Positions 45,823-54,952 of a stretch of 64,000 nt of DNA are shown piece by piece. Source of the DNA: Rhodococcus tibetensis (lineage in GTDB: Bacteria; Actinomycetota; Actinomycetes; Mycobacteriales; Mycobacteriaceae); the NCBI RefSeq assembly GCF_024438035.1, contig NZ_JANFQF010000023.1, positions 30,489 through 94,488 of the forward strand, written 5' to 3'. Numbering within the stretch: position 1 is the first letter of the stretch; the number at the start of each line of letters is the position of its first letter. The position numbers and the translations under genes were made by a program. A model generated the notes under the pieces. It was not told the origin of the DNA and searched no databases. It was given only the letters and a program-made list of their open reading frames with translations.

Positions 45823-46650
45823 CTAACCGAGGTTGTCCACGAACTCGCCGACCTCTTTGACGAACCGAGCCGGATCCTCGACGAACGGTCCGTGATCGCA
45901 GCCTTCCCAGAACGACGCCTGCGCGTTGGGCACGAGGTCTGCGGCGTGCCTGCCGGCAGCGACGTCCACGACGGAGTCTTCGGTGCCGTGCATCACGAGG
46001 ACGGGCACATCCAGTGCGCGCAGCAGGTCGTCGTGGCTCGCGGCGCGGTCGAAGAGGGCCGCGCGTACCCGCGGTGGGGTGCTGAGGCTCGCACCGAACA
46101 GAGCCTGCGACTGCGCACCCTTCCCTTCCGGCGGGCCGGTGAGGGCGGTCCCGAACGCGCCGAGCGCGCGAATGGCGACGCGCGGCTCTTCCGACATCGC
46201 ACCGGGGACCGCCTTGCGCATCGCGGCGCCGACCTTGCCGCCCTTCTCACCCCGGCCGATGCTGGTGATCGCACCGACGAGCACCACCCCGGCTACCGCA
46301 GCGCTTCCGTAAGTGGCGAGGTAGTCGCAGATGACCAGCCCGCCGTACGACCATCCGAGGAGGACCGCGCCGGAGGTGATCCCTTCGGCGGCGAGGATCG
46401 CGCGGACGTCTCCCGCCCACACCGTGGAGTCGTCGTAGCCAGTGGCGGGAACGCCCGAATACCCGTGCCCGCGCAGATCGGGGGCGATCACCCGGTAGCG
46501 CGCGGCCAGCTCGTCCAGCACTGCGGTGCCCCAGCACTGCGAAGACTGCGCCCAGCCGTGCAGCAGAACCAGGGGGCGCGCGTCCGGAGCACCGGTAACC
46601 GAGTACACGAGAGGCGTTCCGTCGACGCCGAAGGTTTCACGAATAGCCAT
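45823..46650 (-). CDS. Alpha/beta-fold hydrolase
   Basis: The 275-residue protein has the serine nucleophile elbow GWSYGGLVIC (G-x-S-x-G), oxyanion region LLHGWAQSSQCW, and catalytic histidine likely in GCDHGPFVEDP. It is similar to non-haem peroxidase/esterase-type hydrolases. It lies 33 bases before mshA on the same strand and probably co-expressed, but its substrate is not apparent. It is divergent from the PIG-L gene across 53 bases. Confidence 0.8.
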   Translation of the reverse strand: MAIRETFGVDGTPLVYSVTGAPDARPLVLLHGWAQSSQCWGTAVLDELAARYRVIAPDLRGHGYSGVPATGYDDSTVWAGDVRAILAAEGITSGAVLLGWSYGGLVICDYLATYGSAAVAGVVLVGAITSIGRGEKGGKVGAAMRKAVPGAMSEEPRVAIRALGAFGTALTGPPEGKGAQSQALFGASLSTPPRVRAALFDRAASHDDLLRALDVPVLVMHGTEDSVVDVAAGRHAADLVPNAQASFWEGCDHGPFVEDPARFVKEVGEFVDNLG

Positions 46651-46703
46651 GCGGCCACCCTAGAGGCCGCCGCGCGGGCCGGCCGCGTGCCAGTATTGCG
46701 CTC

Positions 46704-47477
46704 ATGAGTGTCCTGGTGTGTTTCCACGCCCATCCCGACGACGAAGTGTTCACCACCGGCGGTGTCATGCGGCAGGCTGCCGATGCCGGTCACCGCGTGG
46801 TCGTGGTCACGGCCACGGACGGGGCCCTCGGCGAGGTCCCGGAAGGGATCCTGACCGAAGGCGAGTCGCTCGCCGAACGGCGCAGGCACGAGCTCGAGCA
46901 CTCGACCGGCCTCCTCGGCGCAGCGCGGGTCGTGCTGCTCCACTACGCGGACTCGGGGATGGCTGGGACGCCGGAGAACGACAATCCTGCGGCATTCTGC
47001 AACGCCGATGTCGAAGAAGCGGCAGCCCGGCTGGCCGCGGTACTCGTCGAGGAGGCCGCGGATGTCGTCACCATCTACGACCCGAACGGTGGGTACGGGC
47101 ACCCCGACCACGTCCAAGTCCACCACGTGGGCGTCCGCGCCGCGGAGTTGGCCGGTGTGCGGCACGTGTACGAGGCTGCCGTAAGCCGTGACCACATCCG
47201 GGGGCTGCTGGCCGCGAACCCGCAATGGTCCGAGGACGCGCAGCCGCCCGACCTCGACAGTTTCGGCCTCCCCGAGTCGGAGATCACGACGGTCGTGGAT
47301 GTCAGTGGGGTTCTCGAGGTCAAGCGGGCGGCGATGCATGCGCACGCCACCCAGATCGGCGATTTCGGGCCCTTCCTCGCCATGCCGGACGAGCAACTCC
47401 GTGCGGTGTTCGGCCAGGAGTGGTTCCGCCGCCGCGGAGCGCCGGCCGGTCTCGCGGAATCCTCACTCCCGCTCTGA
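46704..47477 (+). CDS. PIG-L (LmbE-like) family deacetylase
   Basis: The 257-residue protein has the zinc motif HAHPDDEVFTTGG (A-H-P-D-D-E, residues 9-14) and the C-terminal histidine motif GGYGHPDHVQVHH. This is the fold of MshB and Mca, which act on GlcNAc-inositol and mycothiol S-conjugates. Its location two genes from mshA raises the possibility of a mycothiol role, but the true MshB orthologue is usually elsewhere, so a different N-acyl sugar or lipid is equally likely. It leads a three-gene plus-strand run. Confidence 0.88.
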   Translation: MSVLVCFHAHPDDEVFTTGGVMRQAADAGHRVVVVTATDGALGEVPEGILTEGESLAERRRHELEHSTGLLGAARVVLLHYADSGMAGTPENDNPAAFCNADVEEAAARLAAVLVEEAADVVTIYDPNGGYGHPDHVQVHHVGVRAAELAGVRHVYEAAVSRDHIRGLLAANPQWSEDAQPPDLDSFGLPESEITTVVDVSGVLEVKRAAMHAHATQIGDFGPFLAMPDEQLRAVFGQEWFRRRGAPAGLAESSLPL

Positions 47478-47538
47478 GCGGCGTCGACGCCTGCGAACCG
47501 CCTGCGCGGACCGGATTCCGCGCCTAGCATCCACGGGT

Positions 47539-47937
47539 ATGGATCCCGCTGATCTCCTCGCGACAATGCCTTTCGCCGTGCACACCGGGGTCCGCCTCGA
47601 GGCGGCCACGCCCGACGCGGTAGTCGGCCGGCTCGACTGGGAACAGCACCGCACCACCGCCGGGAACGGCATGCACGGCGGTGCACTCATGACACTCGCG
47701 GACAGTGTGGGCGCCGCGTGCGCGTTCCTCAATCTGCCTGCCGGTGCGACAACGTCGACCACCAGTTCGAGCACCGTCTTCACCCGCGGGGTGCGTAAGG
47801 GAACAGTCACGGCTACGGCACGTCCGCTGCACGCGGGCCGGAGCACCGTTGTTGTAGTCGTCGAACTGCGGGACGACGAGGATCGGCTCGTCGCCCAGGT
47901 GACCCAGTCGCAGGCGGTCCTGCGACCGGCGAGCTGA
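47539..47937 (+). CDS. PaaI-type hot-dog thioesterase
   Basis: The 132-residue protein has the PaaI hot-dog signature TTAGNGMHGGALMTLADSVG (about residues 34-53) and the strand pattern GTVTATARPLHAGRSTVVV. It probably hydrolyses an aryl- or acyl-CoA. The ATG at 47539 starts MDPADLLATMPF. It lies between the PIG-L and tocopherol-cyclase-like genes, four bases from the latter, so it is co-transcribed with it. Confidence 0.87.
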   Translation: MDPADLLATMPFAVHTGVRLEAATPDAVVGRLDWEQHRTTAGNGMHGGALMTLADSVGAACAFLNLPAGATTSTTSSSTVFTRGVRKGTVTATARPLHAGRSTVVVVVELRDDEDRLVAQVTQSQAVLRPAS

Positions 47938-47941
47938 TCCG

Positions 47942-48973
47942 ATGTCTTCACTGCTGCGCGCATACCGTTCGACGGGGGCCGATCTACCGTTCGGCAACCT
48001 CCTCGCAGCACACGGCGTCGCGATGGAGGGCTATTTCTGGCGATTCACCCAGCCCGCCACAGGCCAGGTGGTCATCGCGCTGGCAGGCATCAACCGCGCG
48101 TCGGACGGCCAGTGGTCGACGCTCGGGCTCGCCGCCCATCCGAGCCGGTTCCTGCGCACCGACGCCTACCCCGAGGGACACGCAGAGTCCGCAGGGTTGG
48201 GAGCTTTCGCCGGCAAGGCGTTCCGCGGCACCGCCGACCGCGTCCAGGTGGATCTGGGACCGGACGCGAGACTCGACGTCCGGGTGACCGAGCGGGTCGG
48301 GTGGCCACATCGCCGTTTCGGTGGATCCAGCTTCTTCCAGAGCGTTCCGGCGCTGAACCAGTACTGGCATCCGTGGTTGCTCGGGGGCAGAGCCGAGGGC
48401 ACCGCGGTGCTCGGCGACACCGAGATCGATCTCGGCGGCGCCCAGGTGTACGCCGAGAAGAACTGGGGCAAGGCTGGGTTCCCCGACAACTGGTGGTGGG
48501 GGCAGGCTCACGGATTCGCCGACCGTCAGGCGTGCGTGGCGTTCGCGGGCGGGGAGGTCGACGTGGGCCGACTTCGAACCGAGGTGACAGCCGTCGTCGT
48601 CGCCCTGCCCGACGGCACTGTCTTCCGCCTCGGCAATCCCGTCACTTCACCGGTACAGGCGCACGTCACCGACGATCGCTGGTCGATGCGGGGTCGTGGC
48701 CGCACGTGGAGTGTCGAAATCGAGGGCGGTTCCCCGCTCGGCTCCGCACACGTGCTGCCGGTACCACTGCCCGAGGAGCGGCGCAACATTGCCGGCGCGC
48801 TCGAGCATCTCGCCGGTTCGATGAGCGTGACCGTCCGTCGTCGTGGCCGTCTCGTGTGGGCAGACGAATCACCGCTCGCCGCACTCGAACACGGGGGTAT
48901 CGAGCGGGCCCAGGAGGAACTGCGGCGACGCGGAGCGGCGCCGGACGCCACGTCGGCGCCACCCGTCAGCTGA
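47942..48973 (+). CDS. Tocopherol-cyclase-like family protein
   Basis: The 343-residue protein carries the tocopherol cyclase signature YAEKNWGKAGFPDNWWWGQ (about residues 163-181), close to the plant VTE1 motif. The N-terminal YFWRFTQPATGQVVIALAGI is the family's opening strand. Plants use the enzyme to close the chromanol ring of tocopherols; the bacterial members act on other lipids or are untested. It forms a run with the PaaI thioesterase and PIG-L protein, which hints at modification of an acylated ring lipid. The reaction is inference. Confidence 0.8.
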   Translation: MSSLLRAYRSTGADLPFGNLLAAHGVAMEGYFWRFTQPATGQVVIALAGINRASDGQWSTLGLAAHPSRFLRTDAYPEGHAESAGLGAFAGKAFRGTADRVQVDLGPDARLDVRVTERVGWPHRRFGGSSFFQSVPALNQYWHPWLLGGRAEGTAVLGDTEIDLGGAQVYAEKNWGKAGFPDNWWWGQAHGFADRQACVAFAGGEVDVGRLRTEVTAVVVALPDGTVFRLGNPVTSPVQAHVTDDRWSMRGRGRTWSVEIEGGSPLGSAHVLPVPLPEERRNIAGALEHLAGSMSVTVRRRGRLVWADESPLAALEHGGIERAQEELRRRGAAPDATSAPPVS

Positions 48974-48992
48974 CCCCTTTTCCGACGGATCA

Positions 48993-49026
48993 GTCAGCCG
49001 CGCAGCCTAGTGCGTGCGCGGCTGAC
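48993..49026. terminator. Bidirectional terminator hairpin
   Basis: GTCAGCCGCGC (48993-49003) pairs perfectly with GCGCGGCTGAC (49016-49026) around a 12-base loop, in the 69-base gap between two convergent genes (tocopherol-cyclase-like and ROK). The position and the strong stem fit a shared terminator. Confidence 0.75.
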
Positions 49027-49042
49027 CATTCGATCCGCACTG

Positions 49043-50314
49043 CTATAGCGATGCACGCCGCATCGCGCCGACCGGGTCGGAATAGAGAGCGCTCAGCGAC
49101 ACCACGGTCGATGCATACTCCTGAACCCGGTTGCCGAAGCCCGTGATGCGAATGTCTTTGCGCTCCAGAGACGATGCCTGGGCGAACGCCTCGGCCACGT
49201 GCGGGATGCCGGCCGGATACTCGGTGAAGGCCTGGCCACCGAGGATCACACGGTCCGGATTGAACAGGTCACGCAGCATGGCCACGGTCTTGCCCAGCAC
49301 CTGAGCGCGCTCGACCAGAAGCTCGTGCGCGGCTACTGATCCTGCCGCCGCCACTTTGTACAGCGCACCCATCGACGGCAGCCGCGCCGACTCGGGCAGG
49401 ATGCCCGCCTCCAGCGCCGCGCGGATGACCGCACGATCGCTGATCGTCGCTTCGAGGCATCCGCGTGAACCGCAGGAGCACTGCACCGAGGAACCGGTGG
49501 GCAGGTGTGCGATGGAACCCGGGCCACTGGACGGCGTGTGCACGCGACCGTCGATGGTGATGGCGATGCCGGCGGTTTCGCGGGCGTAGAAATACAACCC
49601 GGTCTCGCCCTGCACCGCGAAATCCTCACTGTCCGGGCTCAGTAACAATTCCGACGCGGCCATGGCCTCGACGTGGGCGGCGACGGACACGGACAATCCG
49701 AGTCCGTCAGCGACGATCGACCCCACCCGTGCCGACTGCCATCCCAGGCGCGGATGATCGACCACACCCGTCTGGGCGTCGACGCGTCCACCGAGAGCGA
49801 CACCCGCCCACAGCGGACGGCGGCGGTGCCAGCGGGACGCGAAAGCCCTTGCGCTGCGGGCAATACCGGTCAATGCTTCGGCGGCGGGACCGCGCGGCGT
49901 CGGAACTTCCGCCGCCCCCAGTACCTTTCCGCGCAGATCGCTCGCGAGGATGCTGGTCACCACGGCGCCGATGTGAATACCCACCGTGAGGTACGGCTCG
50001 TGGTTCACTTCGAACGGGACGCGCGGACGACCGATGGCACCGGAGGGCGTGAGATCGCCCCGCTCTCGGAGCAACCCGAGGTCGAGGAGCGTCGACACCT
50101 GGCGATTGACGGTCGCAATACTGAGGCCGGTCGCCTTGGCGGCCACGTCCCGCGACAGGGGTCCGCGAGCACGGGCCACCCGCAGGACACCAGCGGCGGG
50201 ACCATCGCTGATGCGCAGTTCGGGAGGAACGATGCTCAGTCGAGGACGAGGCAGAGGGCGCTGGAAGCGGGCGGAGGCGCTCAGGTTCGAGCTGGAAAGA
50301 GTGGGGGTAGACAC
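49043..50314 (-). CDS. ROK-family transcriptional regulator (Rv0485-type)
   Basis: The 423-residue protein has an N-terminal HTH (LSRDVAAKATGLSIATVNRQ) and a ROK sugar-kinase-like domain with the zinc-finger CSCGSRGCLEATIS. It lacks a recognisable kinase DGT loop at the usual place (it reads GVALGGRVDAQTGVV), which suits a regulator. The GTG at 50314 begins VSTPTLSSSNLS. From memory Rv0485 is the relative beside mshA in M. tuberculosis. It is divergent from the TauD-type gene across 374 bases. Confidence 0.87.
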   Translation of the reverse strand: MSTPTLSSSNLSASARFQRPLPRPRLSIVPPELRISDGPAAGVLRVARARGPLSRDVAAKATGLSIATVNRQVSTLLDLGLLRERGDLTPSGAIGRPRVPFEVNHEPYLTVGIHIGAVVTSILASDLRGKVLGAAEVPTPRGPAAEALTGIARSARAFASRWHRRRPLWAGVALGGRVDAQTGVVDHPRLGWQSARVGSIVADGLGLSVSVAAHVEAMAASELLLSPDSEDFAVQGETGLYFYARETAGIAITIDGRVHTPSSGPGSIAHLPTGSSVQCSCGSRGCLEATISDRAVIRAALEAGILPESARLPSMGALYKVAAAGSVAAHELLVERAQVLGKTVAMLRDLFNPDRVILGGQAFTEYPAGIPHVAEAFAQASSLERKDIRITGFGNRVQEYASTVVSLSALYSDPVGAMRRASL

Positions 50315-50688
50315 GTGGCAGTCCTTGGTTGCGGAGGCGGTGCGCACCTTCGTCCGAATACTGCATCGCCCCTGCGGAGACGGGGACGGCTGATCAGGAG
50401 AAGAGTGCGCGGGTCAACTGCAGTTGCTGAAACAGCGACAACACAGTTCCCGCGCCAACGGCAGCCGCGAACCGAGCGCGGAAGTCACATACGTGACCCG
50501 CGGAGCGGTCGGCTGGCCTGAGGACATGGCAAGAAAAATAGCACCTCCGGTCGCTTTCACCAATCTCTGCCGATACGGCGAGCTCGGCGACTCTTGCGAT
50601 CAGACTGACGCTAATCCTTCCGGCGGGTGGCTCGCCGATGGTTCGGTTGCGGAACTGCACATCACTTCCGGTACCCGAAAGGCCCATC
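50315..50688. other. Gene-poor intergenic region between ROK regulator and TauD-type gene
   Basis: The 374-base gap has no open frame with codon use or homology that I accept. It holds a perfect 12-base palindrome, CAACTGCAGTTG (50415-50426), about 100 bases upstream of the ROK start, a likely operator for ROK or another regulator. Near the TauD gene no clear ribosome-binding site is seen. I found no riboswitch-like structure. Confidence 0.4.
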
Positions 50689-51651
50689 ATGTCTCTCGAT
50701 TTCGCGCCCGAACACGTTGCCGACGCCCCTGCCGTCCCGAGTGCCGCGAGCGTCGTGCAACTCGGCGCGCACATCGGTGCCCTGATCGACGGCGTCCGAC
50801 TCGGCGGCGACCTCGACCCCGCCACGGTGTCGCTGATCCGCCAGGCGCTGCTCACCCACAAAGTGATCTTCTTCCGCGGGCAGGAGCACCTGACGGACGA
50901 TTCCCAGTACGAGTTCGCGCAGTTGCTCGGCTCCCCCACCACGGCGCACCCCACGGTCACCTCCCGGGGAACCACGGTGCTGCCCATCGACTCCGACTAC
51001 GGCAAGGCCAACAGCTGGCACACCGACGTGACCTTCGTCGACCGCATCCCGAAGGCGTCGATTCTGCGTGCCGTGCAACTCCCCACCTACGGTGGCTCCA
51101 CCACCTGGGCGTCCGGTGTCGCGGCGTACAACGCGCTGCCGGAACCTTTGAAGATTCTCGCCGACAACCTGTGGGCCACCCACACCAACGTCTACGACTA
51201 CGCCGCGACGAGCGCGGAGCGGGCGCAGAACGAGAAGACGCAGGAGTATCGCGCCGAGTTCCAGTCCACGTACTTCGAGACGGTGCACCCGGTGGTGCGG
51301 GTACACCCGGAGACCGGCGAACGCACTCTGCTGCTGGGGCATTTCGTCAAGAACCTCGTCGGTCTGAGTACTGCGCAGTCCCAGGCGTTGTTCCGGATTC
51401 TGCAGGATCACGCCATTTCGCTCGAGTACACGACCCGGTGGAACTGGCAGCCGGGCGATGTCGCCATCTGGGACAACCGCGCAACCCAGCACTACGCCGT
51501 CGCCGATTACGACGATCAGTATCGCCGGCTCAATCGCATCACCCTCGCGGGGGACGTGCCCGTCAATATTCGCGGAGAACGCAGCCGCAGCGTCGCCGGC
51601 GATGCGAGCGGCTACTCCGTCATCGACGAGCCCGCGTCCGCTCGCGGGTAA
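50689..51651 (+). CDS. TauD/TfdA-family alpha-ketoglutarate-dependent dioxygenase (sulfatase-like)
   Basis: The 320-residue Fe(II)/2-oxoglutarate enzyme has iron ligands His111 and Asp113 ([13 protein letters not shown]) and His268 ([11 protein letters not shown]), with a following arginine-rich segment for 2-oxoglutarate. The length and [17 protein letters not shown] segment resemble the alkyl sulfatase/taurine dioxygenase group (M. tuberculosis Rv3406 type). Likely it releases sulfite or sulfate from an organosulfur compound. Start at ATG 50689, [10 protein letters not shown]. It is followed by an SDR gene 23 bases downstream. Confidence 0.88.
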   Translation: MSLDFAPEHVADAPAVPSAASVVQLGAHIGALIDGVRLGGDLDPATVSLIRQALLTHKVIFFRGQEHLTDDSQYEFAQLLGSPTTAHPTVTSRGTTVLPIDSDYGKANSWHTDVTFVDRIPKASILRAVQLPTYGGSTTWASGVAAYNALPEPLKILADNLWATHTNVYDYAATSAERAQNEKTQEYRAEFQSTYFETVHPVVRVHPETGERTLLLGHFVKNLVGLSTAQSQALFRILQDHAISLEYTTRWNWQPGDVAIWDNRATQHYAVADYDDQYRRLNRITLAGDVPVNIRGERSRSVAGDASGYSVIDEPASARG

Positions 51652-51674
51652 GGTCCGCGCCCTAACATGGCCGC

Positions 51675-52421
51675 ATGATCATTTCACCCGACACCCGCGT
51701 CGCCGTCGTCACCGGAGCGAGCTCCGGAATCGGCGAAGCCACCGCCCGCACTCTGGCAGATCAGGGTTTTCACGTGGTCATCGGAGCGAGGCGGGTGGAT
51801 CGACTGGAGAAGATTGCCGAGGACATCGGGGGCACTGCACTGGAGCTCGATGTCACCGACGACGACTCGGTGGACGCATTCACGGCGGTACTGCCTCGGG
51901 TGGACGTGCTGGTGAACAACGCCGGCGGGGCAAAAGGCTTGGCTCCGATCGTCGACGCCGACCTCGACGACTGGCGCTGGATGTGGGAGACGAACGTCCT
52001 TGGCACCCTGCGGGTGACCAAGGCGCTCCTGCCCAAGCTCGTCGACTCGGGCAACGGACTGATCGTCACCATTACATCGGTGGCAGCGCTCGAGGCCTAC
52101 GACAACGGTGCCGGCTACACCTCGGCCAAACACGCACAGGCCGTGCTGCATCGGACGCTGCGTGGGGAGTTGCTGGGCAAGCCCGTTCGTCTCACCGAGG
52201 TTGCGCCGGGTGCTGTGGAGACGGAGTTCTCGCTGGTCCGGTTCGAGGGCGACAAGGAGCGCGCCGACAAGGTGTACGAGGGGATCACTCCGCTGGTCGC
52301 GGCCGACGTCGCCGACATCATCGGTTTCGTGGCGTCGCGCCCGTCGCACGTCAACGTCGACCAGATCGTCGTCAAGCCCCGTGATCAGGCAGCTTCGGGA
52401 CGATTCCACCGCACGACGTGA
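51675..52421 (+). CDS. Short-chain dehydrogenase/reductase (YdfG-like)
   Basis: The 248-residue classical SDR shows the cofactor motif VTGASSGIGEATARTLADQG, NNAGG, and the catalytic Tyr-x3-Lys in YTSAKHA. The C-terminal region resembles YdfG-type L-allo-threonine dehydrogenases and M. tuberculosis Rv0484c, which lies by mshA/Rv0485. It is 23 bases downstream of the TauD-type gene. Confidence 0.88.
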   Translation: MIISPDTRVAVVTGASSGIGEATARTLADQGFHVVIGARRVDRLEKIAEDIGGTALELDVTDDDSVDAFTAVLPRVDVLVNNAGGAKGLAPIVDADLDDWRWMWETNVLGTLRVTKALLPKLVDSGNGLIVTITSVAALEAYDNGAGYTSAKHAQAVLHRTLRGELLGKPVRLTEVAPGAVETEFSLVRFEGDKERADKVYEGITPLVAADVADIIGFVASRPSHVNVDQIVVKPRDQAASGRFHRTT

Positions 52422-52423
52422 CG

Positions 52424-52579
52424 TCACCGTTCCCGTCCCTCGGTTCGGCGGTCCTGATACTCGAGCAGCAGGACCACTGCCCACACCGCGGCAACGATCA
52501 ACGTCACCGATCCCAACAGCATCCATCCCGCCACCGCGACCCCCCCTGCCGTTCGACCTTTCCCGAAATCGGGACTCAT
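52424..52579 (-). CDS. 51-residue single-pass membrane protein
   Basis: A 52-codon frame runs from an ATG at 52579 to a TGA at 52424. The product is MSPDFGKGRTAGG, then a hydrophobic segment with WMLLGSVTLIVAAVWAVVLL, then the charged tail EYQDRRTEGRER. No clear ribosome-binding site precedes the ATG, which lowers confidence. It lies between convergent SDR and L,D-transpeptidase neighbours, in an otherwise empty 192-base gap. Conservation could not be checked. Confidence 0.45.
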   Translation of the reverse strand: MSPDFGKGRTAGGVAVAGWMLLGSVTLIVAAVWAVVLLLEYQDRRTEGRER

Positions 52580-52613
52580 TCAGGTAGACGCAGCGGGCGG
52601 CGGTTCGGTTCCC

Positions 52614-53798
52614 CTAGGCGAGTGCGGACATCGATTGCCAGGTCGGCCAATCGATGGCCCAGTCGTAGATGTCACCGTCGGCTGCCGATAGTTCGATGGA
52701 GGTGCCGGTGACCTCTACGGGATCGCCGTACATGGCGGTGCCGAAGTATTGCTGGGCGTCCCCCAGCGACAGATTGATGCAGCCGTTGGTGACGTTCGAG
52801 GATCCCTGCACACCGAGCGTCTCGGGATTCGCGTGGATGAACTCGCCGTTGTTGGAAATGCGCACAGCCCACCGCTCGCGCACGTTCTCGTAGAACGGCG
52901 GGTTCGACATGAGGAAGTCCTCGTGCTTCTCCGTCACCATATGGATGCCACTACGCGTGACGTTGCGCGGTTCGTTGCCTTCGCCGTAACTGACCGGGAT
53001 GTCCATGATGGTCTGGCCGTCCCGCACCACCTGCATACGGTGGCTGGGCGCGTTGGCGATCACGATCTGGCTGCGGCCGATGGTGAAGTCGAGCGACAGG
53101 TCCTCGGCTCCGTACGCTCCCCCACCGAAGTCGAGCCCGTACAACTTGGCGTTCAGATTCACGGTGGTGCCCGGTGCCCAGTAGTTCTGCGGGCGCCAAT
53201 GTGCGCGCGACCCGTTGTCGTCGGGCAGCCACGCCCACGAACCCGGAGTAGGCGGCGTGGTCGTCACCGTCATCGCCTTCTCCACAGCGGCCTTGTCTTC
53301 CACGGTCTCGTGAAACTGCACGATGATCGGTGCGGCGATACCGACCTCTTGGCCGTCACCGATGTTCAGGTTGGCCGAGATCGTCTGCTCGGGTTGGACC
53401 GTGGTGAAGCTGCCGTCGACGGTGACCGTCTTGCCGTCGGTACCGACAGCCGTGCCCCTCCACGTATAGGTGGCTCCGTAGCCGAGAGCCTCACCGACGG
53501 TGAACGTGGTGCGGTCGGGCGACAGCACGCCCTGTACAGCACGACCCTCCGCATTGACGAGAGCGATGTCGGTGAAGGTGCCTTCGGTGGCGGTGGCCGA
53601 GACGGGCGACACCGGGTTCACGTCCTGGGTACCCGACTCCGGGCTCTGGGTGACCTGGACCACAGGTTCGGGTGGGGCGGCGGGCGTTTCGGTTTGCGAA
53701 CCCACCGTGCAGCCGGCGAGCAAGGCGATGAGAGCGATCAGCGCCGCCGCGACGTACGCGACACGCTTCCGGCTTGTCCGAGAACCCAGTTCATGCAC
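52614..53798 (-). CDS. L,D-transpeptidase lipoprotein (LprQ/Rv0483-type)
   Basis: The 394-residue protein begins with a lipoprotein signal ending in the lipobox LLAGC (about residue 28), an Ig-like domain (about 65-150), then the YkuD catalytic domain. The catalytic cysteine is in [20 protein letters not shown]. The usual Ser-His-Gly-Cys reads Thr-Asn-Gly-Cys. It makes 3-3 cross-links in peptidoglycan. The GTG at 53798 is chosen because the signal peptide starts there. murB is upstream on the same strand (stop 53833), so peptidoglycan genes cluster here. Confidence 0.88.
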   Translation of the reverse strand: MHELGSRTSRKRVAYVAAALIALIALLAGCTVGSQTETPAAPPEPVVQVTQSPESGTQDVNPVSPVSATATEGTFTDIALVNAEGRAVQGVLSPDRTTFTVGEALGYGATYTWRGTAVGTDGKTVTVDGSFTTVQPEQTISANLNIGDGQEVGIAAPIIVQFHETVEDKAAVEKAMTVTTTPPTPGSWAWLPDDNGSRAHWRPQNYWAPGTTVNLNAKLYGLDFGGGAYGAEDLSLDFTIGRSQIVIANAPSHRMQVVRDGQTIMDIPVSYGEGNEPRNVTRSGIHMVTEKHEDFLMSNPPFYENVRERWAVRISNNGEFIHANPETLGVQGSSNVTNGCINLSLGDAQQYFGTAMYGDPVEVTGTSIELSAADGDIYDWAIDWPTWQSMSALA

Positions 53799-53832
53799 AG
53801 CTGACAGGTTACCTGCGCTACGGACCGAACTT

Positions 53833-54915
53833 TCAGATCGCGCAGCCCACGGTGACGGGTTCCGGCTCGAGGCGGACGCCGAAGGCGGACTGGACACCGT
53901 CCCGCACTTCGCGAGCGAGAGCCAGGAGATCCTCGGTCTTTGCCGCGCCGCGGTTGGTGAGCGCAAGGGTGTGCTTGGTGGACAAGCGGGCTGCGGCACC
54001 GTCGGCGGGATACCCCTTGGAGAACCCGGCCCGCTCGATCAACCACCCGGCGGAGAGCTTGGTGCCTGCGTCTGCCGGATACTGCGGCACGGAGACGTCA
54101 CCGAGTCGAGACTCGACGGCGGCGAGCACGGTGGTTAGTTCGCGCTCGGGTACGACGGGGTTGGTGAAGAACGACCCTGCACTCCAGGTGTCGTAATCTT
54201 CGGGGTCCAGCACCATGCCCTTGCCTCGGCGCAGGTCGAGTACGGCGTCGCGGACCTCCACCGAGGGTCGCCGATCCCCTTCCTCCGCCTCCAGGGCAGA
54301 GAACAGTTCGCGGTATCGCAACGGCTCGCCCAGACCATCTCGATGCACCGTAAGTTCCACCGACAGCACCAGGGCCGCGTCGGTGTGCTTCAGAACGCTC
54401 GTACGGTAGCCGAGCCCCAGCGCGTCCGGCTGCACCCAGCGCACCTCACCGGTGCGTCGATCGAGCAGTCGCACTCGCCGCAGCATGGTCCCGATCTCGA
54501 CCCCGTAAGCACCGACGTTCTGCACCGGAGTGGCACCCGTCGAGCCGGGGATCCCGGACAGACATTCGAGCCCACCGAGTTCTGCGGCCACGGTCTGCGC
54601 CACGACCTGATCCCACTCGGCACCGGCATCGGCAGTGACGAATCCCTCTTCGAGTTCCACCGTGGTGTTCGACACACGGACAACCACACCGTCGAAACCG
54701 TCGTCGCCGACCACGAGATTGGAGCCGCCCGCGAGGATCAGCGTCGGTATCTCACTGGCGTCGAGCAGGCGGACCACATCGACCAGCACCTGCGTCGTCG
54801 GGCACTCGGCCACGATCCGCGCGGGCCCGCCGACCCGCAGCGTGGTCATCCCCGAGAAGTCGAGATTCTCGGACACGAAGGCTCCGGAATCGACGAGTTG
54901 ACTGACAATGCTCAC
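53833..54915 (-). CDS. murB: UDP-N-acetylenolpyruvoylglucosamine reductase MurB
   Basis: The 360-residue FAD enzyme makes UDP-N-acetylmuramate for peptidoglycan. Flavin-binding [11 protein letters not shown], the [15 protein letters not shown] segment, the catalytic serine in [11 protein letters not shown] and [10 protein letters not shown] are present. The GTG at 54915 gives [11 protein letters not shown]; the ATG 48 bases further up has no better signal. It is divergent from the DUF2505 gene, whose start lies only 35 bases away. Confidence 0.93.
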   Translation of the reverse strand: MSIVSQLVDSGAFVSENLDFSGMTTLRVGGPARIVAECPTTQVLVDVVRLLDASEIPTLILAGGSNLVVGDDGFDGVVVRVSNTTVELEEGFVTADAGAEWDQVVAQTVAAELGGLECLSGIPGSTGATPVQNVGAYGVEIGTMLRRVRLLDRRTGEVRWVQPDALGLGYRTSVLKHTDAALVLSVELTVHRDGLGEPLRYRELFSALEAEEGDRRPSVEVRDAVLDLRRGKGMVLDPEDYDTWSAGSFFTNPVVPERELTTVLAAVESRLGDVSVPQYPADAGTKLSAGWLIERAGFSKGYPADGAAARLSTKHTLALTNRGAAKTEDLLALAREVRDGVQSAFGVRLEPEPVTVGCAI

Positions 54916-54936
54916 ATCCCACACAACCGCAAACGG

Positions 54937-54952
54937 TAGCCTGCGGACCGTG
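54937..54952 (+). promoter_or_regulatory. Leaderless promoter -10 of first DUF2505 gene
   Basis: A TAGCCT -10 element (54937-54942) lies seven bases before the GTG start (54950-54952), so transcription should begin at or next to the start codon. No ribosome-binding site is present, as expected for a leaderless mRNA. A TAACCT element stands in the same position (nine bases before the ATG) for the second DUF2505 gene, at 55520-55525. Confidence 0.6.
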
